Source of the DNA: Rhodopseudomonas pentothenatexigens
GTDB taxonomy: Bacteria; Pseudomonadota; Alphaproteobacteria; Rhizobiales; Xanthobacteraceae
Assembly (NCBI RefSeq): GCF_900218015.1
Contig: NZ_UFQQ01000005.1
Span: forward strand, 1-64,000
Direction: 5' to 3'
DNA: 64,000 nucleotides
Under the pieces are notes generated by a model. It did no database searches, was not told the DNA's origin, and saw only the letters and a program-made list of their open reading frames with translations. Made by a program: the position numbers and the translations under genes. Numbering within the stretch: the first letter of the stretch is position 1; each line of letters begins with the position of its first letter. Below are positions 1 to 9,381 of the stretch, one piece after another.

Positions 1-95
1 CATCTCGATCGAAGTCTGTTGCGGTGAGGGTTTGCGAAGCATCCCCCATGGAATCAAAAGCCCCCGCCAATGGCGAGGACTTTGTCAGCAGTCTG

Positions 96-118
96 ACGCG
101 GGCCCCGGGGGCCCGCGT
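96..118 (-). terminator. GC-rich hairpin downstream of rpsU
   Basis: Perfect 9-bp inverted repeat (ACGCGGGCC / GGCCCGCGT) with a 5-nt loop, about 40 bp beyond the rpsU stop codon. No run of U follows it on the minus strand, so intrinsic termination is only suggested; it may instead stabilise the 3' end of the mRNA. Confidence 0.35.
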
Positions 119-156
119 TCTTCAAACTCAGTTCGTTTCGTCGCCGAAAGGCGCGA

Positions 157-420
157 TCAGCGCGCCGCCGCGCTCGGACGGCGATCCGCGCCGAAAGCCG
201 GCTTCGGCTTGCTCGGCAGCAGGCCTTCGCGCTGCAGCTTCTTGCGGGCGAGCTTGCGGGCGCGGCGCACGGCTTCCGCCTTCTCGCGCGCCTTCTTCTC
301 GGACGGCTTCTCGTAATGTCCGCGCAGCTTCATCTCGCGGAAAATCCCCTCGCGCTGCATCTTCTTCTTCAGCGCCTTGAGGGCTTGATCGACGTTGTTA
401 TCGCGAACGAGAACCTGCAC
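157..420 (-). CDS. rpsU: 30S ribosomal protein S21
   Basis: Small basic protein of 87 residues that begins [20 protein letters not shown], the usual start of bacterial S21, followed by the [11 protein letters not shown] segment and a Lys/Arg-rich C-terminal tail. S21 joins the 30S subunit late and helps mRNA base-pair with the anti-Shine-Dalgarno region of 16S rRNA. The tail (from about residue 70) is longer than in enteric S21 (about 71 residues), as is common in Rhizobiales. It stands alone here, with purK 157 bp upstream on the same strand. The identification is secure. Confidence 0.95.
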   Translation of the reverse strand: MQVLVRDNNVDQALKALKKKMQREGIFREMKLRGHYEKPSEKKAREKAEAVRRARKLARKKLQREGLLPSKPKPAFGADRRPSAAAR

Positions 421-576
421 GCGGCATCCTCTTCAGAGTGATCGGATCGGAATTTATTGGATTAGGCGGGGCCGACAACGGCCAGGCCCTCCACCTAGAG
501 GGCGCCCATGTATCAGATCGGGCCGGCAATGTCCACCTGAGCCGACAATTAAGTTTTGCGACGTTGGTCGGTTCCG

Positions 577-1677
577 TCAGGGTTTTCCGGGATCGACCAC
601 GGTGACATGGCCCATCTTGCGGCCGGGCATCGCGAGACGCTTGCCGTACAGATGTACAGTGGCACCGGGAACCGTCAGCCAACCGGCATAGTCGTGCACA
701 TCGTCGCCGATCAGGTTGGTCATGGTCACGGTCCCGTGGCGCAGCGGCTCGGCCAGCGGCCAGCCGGCAATCGCCCGGATGTGCTGCTCGAACTGCGACA
801 CCGAGGCGCCGTCCAGGGTCCAATGGCCGGAATTGTGCACCCGCGGCGCGATCTCGTTGACCAGCACCTGCGGCCCGTCCGCGCCCGGCACCACGAACAT
901 CTCGACTCCGAGCACGCCGACATAGCCGAGCGCGTCGGCGATCGTCTTGGCGATCCGGCGCGCCTCGTCGGCGACCGCGTCCGGGATCGCCGCCGGTGCC
1001 TTGGAGATCTTCAGAATGTGGTCGCTGTGCTCGTTCTCGGTGACGTCGTAGCTCACCACCTGGCCGTCGGCGCCGCGCGCGGCGATCACCGAAATCTCGC
1101 GTTCGAACGGCACAAAGGCTTCGAGAATCGCGGCGCGGGTCTCCAGGCTGGCCCAGGCCGCTTCCGGATCGTCGCCCGGGCGCAGCATCATCTGGCCCTT
1201 GCCGTCGTAGCCGAACCGCCGGGTCTTCAGCACGGCCGGCAGGCCCAGCCTGGCGACCGCGTCGCGCAGCGTCTGCGGCGAGGTGACGTCCGCATAACCG
1301 GCGGTGCCGATGCCGAGCCGGGTGACGAAGTCCTTCTCGGCCAGCCGGTCCTGGGTGGTCTCCAGGATGGTGTGATCCGGCAGCACCGGCTTGCGTGCCG
1401 CCAGCACCAGCGCGGCCGAGGCCGGCACGTTTTCGAACTCGTAGGTGATGACGTCGACCTCGGAGGCGAACGCTTCCAGCGCCTCGACATCGGCATATTC
1501 GGCGCAGGTGGCGTTCTGCACCACGTCGAACGCCGGCGAATCCGGGTCGGGCGAGAACACTTGGCACTTCAGCCCGAGCCGGGCAGCGGCGAGCGCCAGC
1601 ATCCGGCCGAGCTGGCCGCCGCCGAGGATCCCGATGGTGTCGCCCGGCTTCAGCGGTTCACGACGGGATGCACTCAC
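577..1677 (-). CDS. purK: 5-(carboxyamino)imidazole ribonucleotide synthase
   Basis: ATP-grasp enzyme of de novo purine synthesis: converts AIR, bicarbonate and ATP to N5-CAIR in the cytosol. The N-terminus (about residues 12-30) has [20 protein letters not shown], the typical PurK glycine-rich start; [10 protein letters not shown] near residue 80 and [11 protein letters not shown] near residue 155 are also characteristic, and [14 protein letters not shown] near residue 275 carries metal/ATP ligands. At 366 residues the length is normal. It overlaps the end of purE by 4 bp (ATGA), so purE-purK form a coupled operon. The product feeds PurE. Confidence 0.96.
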   Translation of the reverse strand: MSASRREPLKPGDTIGILGGGQLGRMLALAAARLGLKCQVFSPDPDSPAFDVVQNATCAEYADVEALEAFASEVDVITYEFENVPASAALVLAARKPVLPDHTILETTQDRLAEKDFVTRLGIGTAGYADVTSPQTLRDAVARLGLPAVLKTRRFGYDGKGQMMLRPGDDPEAAWASLETRAAILEAFVPFEREISVIAARGADGQVVSYDVTENEHSDHILKISKAPAAIPDAVADEARRIAKTIADALGYVGVLGVEMFVVPGADGPQVLVNEIAPRVHNSGHWTLDGASVSQFEQHIRAIAGWPLAEPLRHGTVTMTNLIGDDVHDYAGWLTVPGATVHLYGKRLAMPGRKMGHVTVVDPGKP

Positions 1678-2162
1678 GCGGCGCCCTCCGGGCGGGCGGC
1701 GACCGAATCGGTCTGCGCCTTGCGCCAGGCTGCCAGCCGTGTCGCCAGTTCGGAGTCAGTCAGCGCCAATACGCTCGCGGCGAGGAGGGCGGCGTTGACT
1801 GCGCCGGCCTTGCCGATCGCCAGCGTGCCGACCGGGATGCCGGCCGGCATCTGCACGATCGAATACAGCGAATCCAGGCCCGACATGGTCTTGGACTCGA
1901 CCGGCACGCCGAACACCGGCAGCTCGGTCAGCGCCGCGGTCATCCCCGGCAGATGCGCAGCCCCTCCGGCGCCGGCGATGACGATGCGGTAGCCGGCTGC
2001 CTTGGCGCCCTTGGCAAAGGCGTAGAGCCGGTCCGGGGTGCGGTGCGCGGAGACGATCTGGCTGTCATGGGCAACGCCGAGGGCGGTCAGGGTGTCGGCG
2101 GCATGCCGCATCGTTTCCCAGTCCGACTGGCTGCCCATGATGATCGCGACGGGAGCTGTCAT
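1674..2162 (-). CDS. purE: N5-carboxyaminoimidazole ribonucleotide mutase, class I PurE
   Basis: Converts N5-CAIR to CAIR, the step after PurK. The N-terminal [15 protein letters not shown] is the class I PurE signature (GSxSD), with [11 protein letters not shown] near residue 40 and the [12 protein letters not shown] segment near residue 70 that holds the catalytic loop. Length 162 residues fits class I. First gene of the purE-purK pair, with a 4-bp overlap to purK; about 150 bp separate it from the divergent diguanylate cyclase gene, which is where its promoter should lie. Confidence 0.96.
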   Translation of the reverse strand: MTAPVAIIMGSQSDWETMRHAADTLTALGVAHDSQIVSAHRTPDRLYAFAKGAKAAGYRIVIAGAGGAAHLPGMTAALTELPVFGVPVESKTMSGLDSLYSIVQMPAGIPVGTLAIGKAGAVNAALLAASVLALTDSELATRLAAWRKAQTDSVAARPEGAA

Positions 2163-2314
2163 TCAAACGGGTCTTTCGAACGATTCTGTCGTGAATCCAG
2201 AAACATGGGTGAGAGTTGAAGGGATCGCAACGGCGCCGGCCGAGGCATCCGGAATGGACTATCCTTTCTTGGTGAAGAGCGGCAAGTGTTGTGGCGGTTC
2301 TCCGGCTGATTCTC

Positions 2315-3043
2315 ATGAAAAAGAAGCCCATCCGCCCCTCATCCGCCCGCCGATCGGTCGACCGCGGGACAGCCAAGCCTGCCGCCAAGAAGCGAAAACT
2401 GCCGCCTGCCGGGCCGCGCCCGGCGCCGGCGACGCCGCGGGCGCGGGTTGCCGGGGGGCGGCTGCCGGCCGATCCGCAGCTCAAGATCCGGCGGCTGAAG
2501 GCCCAGCTCGCCGCCGCGCTGGCGGAGATCGACGTGCTGCGCGCTTCCGCCGAAACCGACTTCCTGCTCGGCATCGCCAACCGCCGCGGCTTCGAGCGCG
2601 AGCTCGGTCGGGCACTGGCCTACATCAAGCGCTACGGCGCCGGCGGCGCGCTGATCATGCTGGATGTCGATCGGCTCAAGCCGGTCAATGACACGCTCGG
2701 CCACGCCGCCGGCGACGTGGTGCTGAAGGCTGTGACCGAAGCGCTGCTGCGCCACGTCCGTGCGTCGGATCTGATCGGCCGGCTCGGCGGCGACGAGTTT
2801 GCGCTGCTGCTATGGAATCTCGACGAAACCGACGCCCGCGCCAAAGCGTTGGGCTTGGAGGCTGCGGTCGACGAACTCGCGATCCGCTATGGCGATCAAA
2901 CGATCGCGGTCGGAATCTCCGCCGGCGTGGCAATGCTGACGCCGGAGATGGACGCGGCCGAAGCGTTCGCGCTTGCCGATCGGGCGATGTACGCCCGCAA
3001 GGCGGAGCGCCGCGCCGCTTCGGGTGCAACGATCAGGCGATGA
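2315..3043 (+). CDS. Diguanylate cyclase (GGDEF domain)
   Basis: A soluble 242-residue protein: a basic Pro/Ala-rich N-terminus (about residues 1-55), a short coiled-coil-like stretch (KIRRLKAQLAAALAEIDVLR) and one GGDEF domain from about residue 75 to the end. The active-site motif is the canonical RLGGDEFALL, and RASD lies five residues before it, matching the inhibitory I-site RxxD. This predicts active, feedback-inhibited synthesis of c-di-GMP from two GTP. The ATG at 2315 (MKKKPIRPS) is preferred; an upstream in-frame ATG at 2291 is possible. No PAS or transmembrane sensor is present, so the input signal is unknown. The last bases overlap the convergent DUF465 gene. Confidence 0.9.
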   Translation: MKKKPIRPSSARRSVDRGTAKPAAKKRKLPPAGPRPAPATPRARVAGGRLPADPQLKIRRLKAQLAAALAEIDVLRASAETDFLLGIANRRGFERELGRALAYIKRYGAGGALIMLDVDRLKPVNDTLGHAAGDVVLKAVTEALLRHVRASDLIGRLGGDEFALLLWNLDETDARAKALGLEAAVDELAIRYGDQTIAVGISAGVAMLTPEMDAAEAFALADRAMYARKAERRAASGATIRR

Positions 3044-3239
3044 TGTCGGGCGTGATCTGATCTTCGATGAAGGAGATGCGGTCGCGCAGCGCCAGCTTGC
3101 GTTTCTTCAGGCGCTGCAGTCGCAACAGGTCGGGCGCCGGCGAATGATGCAGCGCGTCGATCGCGGCATCGAGATCGCGGTGCTCTTGTTGCAGCCTGGC
3201 CAGCTCTGCACCGAGGTCGCCCTCGTCTTCATCGGTCAT
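3033..3239 (-). CDS. DUF465 (YdcH-like) small coiled-coil protein
   Basis: A 68-residue acidic/basic helical protein with the DUF465 pattern: an N-terminal helix (LGAELARLQQEHRDLDAAID), a turn, then LLRLQRLKKRKLALRDRI. The family is widespread in proteobacteria and its function is unknown. The gene overlaps the 3' end of the convergent GGDEF gene by 11 bp. A second DUF465 gene lies 360 bp away on the opposite strand, so the two may be diverged duplicates. Confidence 0.85.
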   Translation of the reverse strand: MTDEDEGDLGAELARLQQEHRDLDAAIDALHHSPAPDLLRLQRLKKRKLALRDRISFIEDQITPDIIA

Positions 3240-3597
3240 GATCAGTGTCGGCTTGAACCGGCGCCGATCGGCGGGCCGGTTGCTGAGGATTGTCGATCAG
3301 TTCGGCGTCATTATCGCCTTTGCGGCGTTGCGAGCAAGCGGCGCCGTTCTGCATCGCGTCGTGTACGACCTTCGTCAGGTGAATAATCCGGGAACGCGGT
3401 CGGTCGAATTGTCGGACGTGCCGTGCAGGTTGCTTCCTCGGTCGTTTCCGAGGGCGGTGCGCACGCAGCTACGAATCATTTCGTTCCGCCCGCGAAATTA
3501 TGACGCGCGTATTTCAAACCTATCGACAGACGCCACCAGAGATGTACACTTCTTCGTCCGGATGGAAACTCAGTCTCACCAAAAGAGGAGGTTTCGT
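3240..3597. other. Divergent intergenic region between two DUF465 genes
   Basis: 358 bp without a convincing gene; reading frames here lack family signatures. It should hold the promoters of both flanking DUF465 genes. A purine-rich ribosome-binding site (AAAGAGGAGG) sits just before the ATG at 3598. I see no strong repeat or palindrome. Confidence 0.5.
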
Positions 3598-3780
3598 ATG
3601 GCAATTCAGGCACATCTCGTCGAACTGGAACGCAAGCACAAAGTTCTGGAGACCGAATTGCACGACGCTCTCGCCCATCCTTCCACCGACGACGCGCGTA
3701 TCGCCGAACTGAAGCGCCGCAAGCTGATGGTTCGGGACCAGATCGCCAAGCTGAGGCAGACCACCACCAGCCTCCACTGA
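3598..3780 (+). CDS. DUF465 (YdcH-like) small protein
   Basis: A 60-residue protein (start MAIQAHLVELERKHKVLETE) with the two-helix DUF465 layout and the conserved second-helix core AELKRRKLMVRDQIAKL. The start is chosen because a strong AGAGGAGG ribosome-binding site lies about 8 nt upstream, although the frame stays open further upstream. Function unknown; members often occur in multiple copies. Nearby are the paralogue at 3033-3239 and, convergently, the LhgO-like gene. Confidence 0.85.
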   Translation: MAIQAHLVELERKHKVLETELHDALAHPSTDDARIAELKRRKLMVRDQIAKLRQTTTSLH

Positions 3781-3953
3781 ATCTCCTCACCGCACTGCAG
3801 CAGAGCTGATCCCCGCGTCTTCGGCGTGCGCGATGCACGCCACGGCGCGGGCCGCAAGCCGCGGGACCTCGTTTCCGCCGACGCCGAAGAGCCTTCCGGG
3901 CGGCGTCAGCGGAAGACTGGAGCTGTCCCGATCCGAAGGTGATCCTGCGCCGG

Positions 3954-5057
3954 TCATGCCGCCGCGAGTTCGGCGACGTGATCGGCAATCGCCAATGAGG
4001 CGGTGAGGCCGGGCGACTCGATCCCGAACAGGTTGATCAGCCCCGACACCCCGTGCTCGCGCGGGCCCTGCACGACGAAGTCCTGCACCGCGACCGACTT
4101 CGGTACGATCTTCGGCCGGATACCGGAGTAGCCCGGCGACAGCGCGCCGTCCGGCAGACCAGGCCAATATTTGCGGATCGCCGGATAGAATCGCGCCGCG
4201 CGGGCGGGATCGACCACGTAGTCGATCTCGTCGATCCACTCGACGTCCGGACCGAATTTGGCCTGGCCTCCCAGGTCCAGCGTCAGATGCACGCCGAGCC
4301 CGCCGGGCTCCGGCACCGGATAGATCAGGTGCGAGAACGGCGCCCGCGCGCTGCAGGTGAAGTAATTTCCCTTGGCGTAATATGCGGTCGGCACCAGCTC
4401 GGCCGGCATCGTGGCGATCGCGCGCGCCACCGCCGGCGCGCCGAGGCCGGCGGCGTTGATCAGCAGCCGGCAGCCGAGCGTCATCGGCATTTCGCCGCCG
4501 ATGTCGAGCGCGAGCGCCTCGCCGTCACGGCGCGCCGACAGCAGCGGTGCATGAAACGCGAACGCCGCGCCGGCCGCTTCGGCATCGCCGCGCAGCGCCA
4601 GCATGTAGCCGTGGCTGTCGACGATGCCGGTCGAGGGCGACAGCAACGCGGCGACGCAGGCGAGCGACGGCTCCATCGCCCGCGCCTCCGCGCCGTCGAG
4701 CACGCGCATGTCGTCGACGCCGTTGGCGGCGGCGTGGGCACGGATCGCGGCGAGCTTCTCGGCCTCCGCTTCGTTGGTGGCGACGATCAGTTTGCCGCAG
4801 CGGCGATGCGCGACGCCGTGATCGCCGCAATAGTCGTACAGCGCCCGCCGGCCGGCGACGCAGAACCGCGCCATCAGGCTGCCGGCGCGATAATAAATCC
4901 CGGCGTGGATCACTTCGCTGTTGCGCGACGAGGTGCCGGTGCCGATCGATTCCGCCGCTTCGACCACGATCACTTCGCGGCCCTGCTGTGCCAGCTTTCG
5001 CGCGATCGCCAGACCGACCACGCCGGCGCCGACCACGACGCATTCCACTTCTTCCAT
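3954..5057 (-). CDS. lhgO: FAD-dependent oxidoreductase, L-2-hydroxyglutarate oxidase-like
   Basis: A 367-residue DAO-family flavoprotein. The N-terminal [17 protein letters not shown] is a Rossmann FAD-binding GxGxxG motif, and [14 protein letters not shown] near residue 43 is typical of the LhgO/YgaF subgroup that oxidises L-2-hydroxyglutarate to 2-oxoglutarate. The C-terminus has [10 protein letters not shown] and [15 protein letters not shown], the second flavin-contact region. Length matches the family (about 370-400). It is monocistronic here and divergent from the large GGDEF-EAL gene. The substrate is inferred from subgroup resemblance; related 2-hydroxy acids cannot be excluded. Confidence 0.8.
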   Translation of the reverse strand: MEEVECVVVGAGVVGLAIARKLAQQGREVIVVEAAESIGTGTSSRNSEVIHAGIYYRAGSLMARFCVAGRRALYDYCGDHGVAHRRCGKLIVATNEAEAEKLAAIRAHAAANGVDDMRVLDGAEARAMEPSLACVAALLSPSTGIVDSHGYMLALRGDAEAAGAAFAFHAPLLSARRDGEALALDIGGEMPMTLGCRLLINAAGLGAPAVARAIATMPAELVPTAYYAKGNYFTCSARAPFSHLIYPVPEPGGLGVHLTLDLGGQAKFGPDVEWIDEIDYVVDPARAARFYPAIRKYWPGLPDGALSPGYSGIRPKIVPKSVAVQDFVVQGPREHGVSGLINLFGIESPGLTASLAIADHVAELAAA

Positions 5058-5227
5058 CGATCCCGCGCTCTTGTTGCAGTTCTCTCGTCAGGCGGCGTTT
5101 ATGATCGGGTTAACCATCTCGGGTCAATTGATGAAAATCCACCCCATCGCCGTTTGTCGGACCAGCGGTGTTTACATGTTCCAAAGGTCTCTTGCAGCAA
5201 ACTCCCGCTGCAATTTCTGGGTGTTGT

Positions 5228-7906
5228 ATGACGGCGTGGATTGGGAAGGCGGGCAGCGGGGCAGCGTTGGCTGCGGTGACGACCGGTCTTTCTCCATCGG
5301 GAGCGATCGCGGCGCAGGGGCTCGCGCCGGCCAGCTACATCGGCGGCATCGAACCTGAGTTCGTCTGGGAACTGTTGATCGGCGGTTTCGTCGTGGCGTC
5401 GTTCACCTGCGCGATCGCGTTGTGGGCGACCTCGATGCTGCGCAAGCAGCGCCGCGCCCAGCGCCGCAAAAACATGCTGGTGGATTCGGTCCTCAACAAG
5501 CTGCAGCAGGGCGTGGTGATCGCCGACGCCTCGGGCCGCATCGTGTTCTGCAACGACCGCTATCTCGAGATGTACGGGCTGAGCCGAGCCGAGGTGCCGC
5601 GCGGCCTGCCGGGTCGCGAATTGCTGGCGCTGCGTCGCGCCCGCGGCATGCTCGATCTGTCCAACGACGACTTCTATCGCAGCGCCGGAGCGCCGGGCGG
5701 CTACGTGTCCGAACTGGCGGACGGGCGCTGCATCCAAGTGAAATTCTCGCAACTCGCCAATGGCAGCACGATCGCGACCCACGACGAGTGCAGCGAGCTG
5801 CGCCGGGTGTCCAAGCAACTGGCCACCACCAAGCAGTTCCTGGAGTCGGTGATCGACAACATCCCGGTCTGCGTCGCCGCCAAGACCATCGAGGACGGGC
5901 GTTACATCCTCGCCAATCGCGCGTTCGAAGCTCTGTCCGGTCTGAGCCGCGATCGCATCGTCGGCGCCACCGCCGAGGAGCTGTATCCCGCACGATCCGC
6001 GGCGAGCATCCGTGAGGCGGATCACTGCGCGCTGAGCTCGAGCACCGGCGCCTACACCTCCGAGCTGACCGTCGAGATCGGGCGAGGCGAACGCGTGCTC
6101 GCCAGCAACCGCGTGGTCGCGCGCAACGAGCAGGGCGAACCGGAATTCCTGATCGCGCTGTTCGAGGACGTCACCAACCGGCGCGCGCTGTCGCTGGAAC
6201 TGGAGAGGACCAAGCGCTTCCTCGAACTGGTGATCGACAATATTCCGGTCGCACTGACGGTGCAGAACACCGCCGACGGCCGCTACGTGCTCGCCAACCG
6301 CGGCGCCGAGATCATCCTCAATCGTCGCCGCGAGGACGCCACCGGGCTGACCACCGCGGAAATCTTCAACGCCAAGGAAGCGCGGCTGATCGCCGAACGC
6401 GACGAGCTGGCGATCCGCAAGGGCGGCCTGGTGGTCGAGGAACATCCGATCTCGACCGCCGGCGGGTTGCGCCTGTTCGTGACGCGGCGGATGACCGTCA
6501 TCGACGACACCGATCAGGCGCATTATCTGATCAAGACCCATGTCGACGTCACCGACCGCCGCCAGACCGAGGCGCGGATGGCCCATATGGCGTATCACGA
6601 CGGCCTCACCGATCTGCCGAACCGCGACGCGTTCCTGAAATCGCTGACTCAGATGATCGAGGCATGTGACGACGCGGTCGACGAATTCGCCGTGCTCAGC
6701 GTCGATCTCGACGGCCTGAAGGAAATCAACGACGTGTTCGGCCATGCGATCGGCGACAAGCTGCTGATCGAGGTGGCGCGCCGGATCGAATGGGCGGCGC
6801 GTGGCGGCGTGGTGGCGCGCCTGTCCGGCGACGAATTCGGCCTGATCATCGACGGTCCGCAGCCGGGGGCTGCGCTCGAACTGGCGAGCGTGGTGGCCAA
6901 GGCGCTGGCGCCGGGCTTCGTGATCGACGGCAAGACGGTTCGGATCGGCGTCACCACCGGGGTCGCGCTGTTCCCCGCCAACGGCACCGATGCGGCGTCG
7001 CTGCTCGCCAATGCCGGTGCCGCGCTGTTCCGCGCCAAGGCGAAGGCGCGCGGCTCGGTCACGGTGTTCGAGCCGGAAATGGACATGCAGATCCGCGACC
7101 GACGGGTGCTGCACCAGGACCTGTCGAACGCGATCCGCAACGGCGAAATGTCGCTGTACTACCAGCCGCAGGCGTCGAGCACGAAGCGGGTCGGCAACAA
7201 CGACATCGTCGGCTTCGAGGCTCTGACGCGGTGGCGCCATCCGACCCGCGGCTTCGTACCGCCGAGCGAGTTTATTCCGCTCGCCGAAGAGAGCGGACTG
7301 ATCGTCGAGCTCGGCGAATGGATCTTGCGCGAAGCCTGCCGTCAGGCGGCCTCGTGGGCGCGGCCGCTGCAGGTCGCGGTCAACCTGTCGCCGGCGCAGT
7401 TTCTCAACACCGATCTGGTCGCGTTCGTTCACGAGGTATTGCTGCAGACAGGGCTGGAGCCGGGGCGTCTGGAGCTGGAGATCACCGAGGGCGTGCTGAT
7501 CGAGGACTTCGATCGCGGCCTGTCGCTGCTGCGCCGGCTGAAGGCGCTCGGGGTCCGGGTGTCGATGGACGACTTCGGCAGCGGCTATTCCTCGCTGACC
7601 TATCTGCAGGCGTTCCCGTTCGACAAGATCAAGATCGACCGCGCCTTCATCATGAATCTCGGCCGCAACCCCCAATCGGCCGCCATCGTCCGCGCCGTGA
7701 TCGGGCTCGGCCACGGCCTCGGCGTGACGCTGGTCGCTGAAGGCGTCGAGACCCAGGACCAGCTCGACTTCCTGGTCGACGAGGCCTGCGACGCGGTACA
7801 GGGCTATCTGATCGGCAAGCCGGCGCCAATCGATCAGTATCGCTGCCTGGTCGGACTGGACTCCGAGGACGGCAACGCCCAGGCGCGCGCACGCGAAGCG
7901 AGCTGA
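5228..7906 (+). CDS. Membrane PAS-GGDEF-EAL cyclic-di-GMP protein
   Basis: About 892 residues. One transmembrane helix lies near residues 40-65 (FVWELLIGGFVVASFTCAIA), followed by three PAS-like modules (about 75-175, 205-320 and 335-450), a GGDEF domain (about 455-620) and an EAL domain (about 630-880). The GGDEF signature reads RLSGDEFGLI, an S variant, with no RxxD I-site five residues before it. The EAL domain looks intact: FEALTRW, ITEGVLIED, MDDFGSGYSSL, KIDRAF and VAEGVET are all present. It is therefore probably a c-di-GMP phosphodiesterase, with the cyclase half either weakly active or regulatory. An in-frame ATG also exists at 5168; neither start has a clear ribosome-binding site. 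Confidence 0.88.
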   Translation: MTAWIGKAGSGAALAAVTTGLSPSGAIAAQGLAPASYIGGIEPEFVWELLIGGFVVASFTCAIALWATSMLRKQRRAQRRKNMLVDSVLNKLQQGVVIADASGRIVFCNDRYLEMYGLSRAEVPRGLPGRELLALRRARGMLDLSNDDFYRSAGAPGGYVSELADGRCIQVKFSQLANGSTIATHDECSELRRVSKQLATTKQFLESVIDNIPVCVAAKTIEDGRYILANRAFEALSGLSRDRIVGATAEELYPARSAASIREADHCALSSSTGAYTSELTVEIGRGERVLASNRVVARNEQGEPEFLIALFEDVTNRRALSLELERTKRFLELVIDNIPVALTVQNTADGRYVLANRGAEIILNRRREDATGLTTAEIFNAKEARLIAERDELAIRKGGLVVEEHPISTAGGLRLFVTRRMTVIDDTDQAHYLIKTHVDVTDRRQTEARMAHMAYHDGLTDLPNRDAFLKSLTQMIEACDDAVDEFAVLSVDLDGLKEINDVFGHAIGDKLLIEVARRIEWAARGGVVARLSGDEFGLIIDGPQPGAALELASVVAKALAPGFVIDGKTVRIGVTTGVALFPANGTDAASLLANAGAALFRAKAKARGSVTVFEPEMDMQIRDRRVLHQDLSNAIRNGEMSLYYQPQASSTKRVGNNDIVGFEALTRWRHPTRGFVPPSEFIPLAEESGLIVELGEWILREACRQAASWARPLQVAVNLSPAQFLNTDLVAFVHEVLLQTGLEPGRLELEITEGVLIEDFDRGLSLLRRLKALGVRVSMDDFGSGYSSLTYLQAFPFDKIKIDRAFIMNLGRNPQSAAIVRAVIGLGHGLGVTLVAEGVETQDQLDFLVDEACDAVQGYLIGKPAPIDQYRCLVGLDSEDGNAQARAREAS

Positions 7907-7946
7907 TCGCCGTTCGCGCGACGCGCCGCGGCAGCTTCGCGGACGC

Positions 7947-8182
7947 TCAGTCTCCGGCACCGCCCGCGACCGATTTGCCGCCGAACGCCACCGGTGTCTG
8001 CCGCCTGTCGTCGACACGCAGCGTGATCAGGTCCGGCCGCGCCCAGTGCCCGAGCGCGCCGAATTCGCCGCCTTCTCCAGGCCTCGATGTTCGACGCGAT
8101 GGGGAGCTTCAGTACGCCCGACGGCGAGGGCTGAGCGAAGTCACCGGCGTTCCCGACGGTTGAGCCGCGTGCGATAGGTCGC
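7947..8182 (-). pseudogene. Frameshifted coding remnant (unknown protein C-terminus)
   Basis: Reading the minus strand upstream from a TGA at 7947-7949, one frame gives a protein-like C-terminal stretch containing FGALGHWARPDLITLRVDD. Before it the sensible frame shifts by one: the adjoining frame reads AQPSPSGVLKLPIASNIEAW, with the break near 8060-8075. No start codon or complete ORF remains, and a TAG at 8183-8185 closes the upstream frame. This suggests a decayed gene between the GGDEF-EAL gene and the Pot importer. I do not recognise the family. The remainder of the 329-bp gap (7907-8235) shows only a ribosome-binding site (GAGGAA) before the next ATG. Confidence 0.4.
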
Positions 8183-8235
8183 TACAGCTTGCGGTTCTGA
8201 TCGAACCGGCCTGGAGCTGCAGAGACGCTGAGGAA

Positions 8236-9381
8236 ATGACGGAGCACGCTGGATATCCCGCGCCGGCCGAGGTTGCCGGCGAGCCGCTGTTGCGTATCGA
8301 AGCCGTGGAGAAACGGTTCGGCGGGTTCGTCGCCGTCGACCGGCTGTCGCTGGACATCAACGCCGGCGAGTTCTTCGCGCTGCTCGGCCCCAGCGGTTGC
8401 GGCAAGACGACGCTGCTGCGGATGCTGGCGGGATTCGAGACGCCGGATGCCGGGCGCATCCTGCTGAACGGCGTGGATATCGCCGCAGTGCTGCCGCACG
8501 AGCGTCCCGTCAATATGATGTTTCAGAACTACGCGCTGTTTCCGCATCTCTCTGTCGCCGACAACATCGCGTTCGGGCTGAAGCGGGCCCGGCTGCCGCG
8601 CAAGGAGATCAAGGCGCGGGTCGCCGAGATGGTCGCGCTGGTGAGGCTGGAGGGCATGGAGAAGCGGCGGCCGGACCAGCTCTCCGGCGGCCAGCAGCAG
8701 CGCGTCGCGCTGGCGCGGGCGCTGGCGCGGCGGCCGAGCCTGTTGCTGCTGGACGAACCGATGGCGGCGCTCGACAAGAAGCTGCGTGAAAGCACTCAGC
8801 TCGAACTGATGGCGCTGCAGAAGCGGCTCGGTACCACCTTCGTGATCGTCACCCACGATCAGCAGGAGGCGATGACGGTCGCGGACCGCATCGGCGTGAT
8901 GCGCGCCGGCCGGCTCGACCAGGTCGCGGCGCCGCGGCAGCTGTACGAGGCGCCGGCGTCGCGCTGGGTCGCAGAGTTCGTCGGCGACGTCAACATGCTG
9001 GAAGGCAGCGTCGCCGGCCGTGAGCACGGCCGCATCACGGTGGCCACCGGCGGGGCCGGCGCGGTGGTGGCGGCGGAGCCGCGCGAGGCGCTGGACGCCG
9101 ATGCGATCTGCGTCGCGATCCGGCCGGAGAAGATCAAGCTGTCGCTGCGCGGCCCGGCTGCCGACGCCGGCCACGCCGACGCGATCAACCGGCTCGACGG
9201 CACCATCACCGACATCGGCTACGCCGGGGGCATGACCAGCTACAAGGTCCGGCTCGATCACGGCGCGACGCTGCTGGCCGCGATGGCGAATACGACGCGG
9301 CTCGACGTCGACGCCTATCACGCCGGTCAGCACGTGGTGGCGTGGTTCGCCCCCGACGATTGCGTGGTGCTGACCCGATGA
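8236..9381 (+). CDS. potG: Polyamine-type ABC transporter ATP-binding protein
   Basis: 381-residue ATPase energising import of spermidine/putrescine-like substrates. Walker [15 protein letters not shown] (about residue 53), signature [15 protein letters not shown] (about 153), Walker [13 protein letters not shown] (about 171) and H-loop [10 protein letters not shown] (about 208) are all intact. After residue 240 comes a TOBE-type regulatory domain ([11 protein letters not shown]), typical of the PotA/PotG group. The stop overlaps the ATG of the first permease (ATGA), so this is the first gene of a coupled potGHI-like operon. No periplasmic binding protein gene is nearby. PotG is chosen over PotA because the partners resemble PotH and PotI; exact substrate is inferred. 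Confidence 0.9.
   Translation: MTEHAGYPAPAEVAGEPLLRIEAVEKRFGGFVAVDRLSLDINAGEFFALLGPSGCGKTTLLRMLAGFETPDAGRILLNGVDIAAVLPHERPVNMMFQNYALFPHLSVADNIAFGLKRARLPRKEIKARVAEMVALVRLEGMEKRRPDQLSGGQQQRVALARALARRPSLLLLDEPMAALDKKLRESTQLELMALQKRLGTTFVIVTHDQQEAMTVADRIGVMRAGRLDQVAAPRQLYEAPASRWVAEFVGDVNMLEGSVAGREHGRITVATGGAGAVVAAEPREALDADAICVAIRPEKIKLSLRGPAADAGHADAINRLDGTITDIGYAGGMTSYKVRLDHGATLLAAMANTTRLDVDAYHAGQHVVAWFAPDDCVVLTR

Noticed and set aside
5099-8017. Very long minus-strand frame opposite the GGDEF-EAL gene
   Set aside because: Low-complexity antisense shadow; the plus strand encodes clear PAS, GGDEF and EAL motifs.
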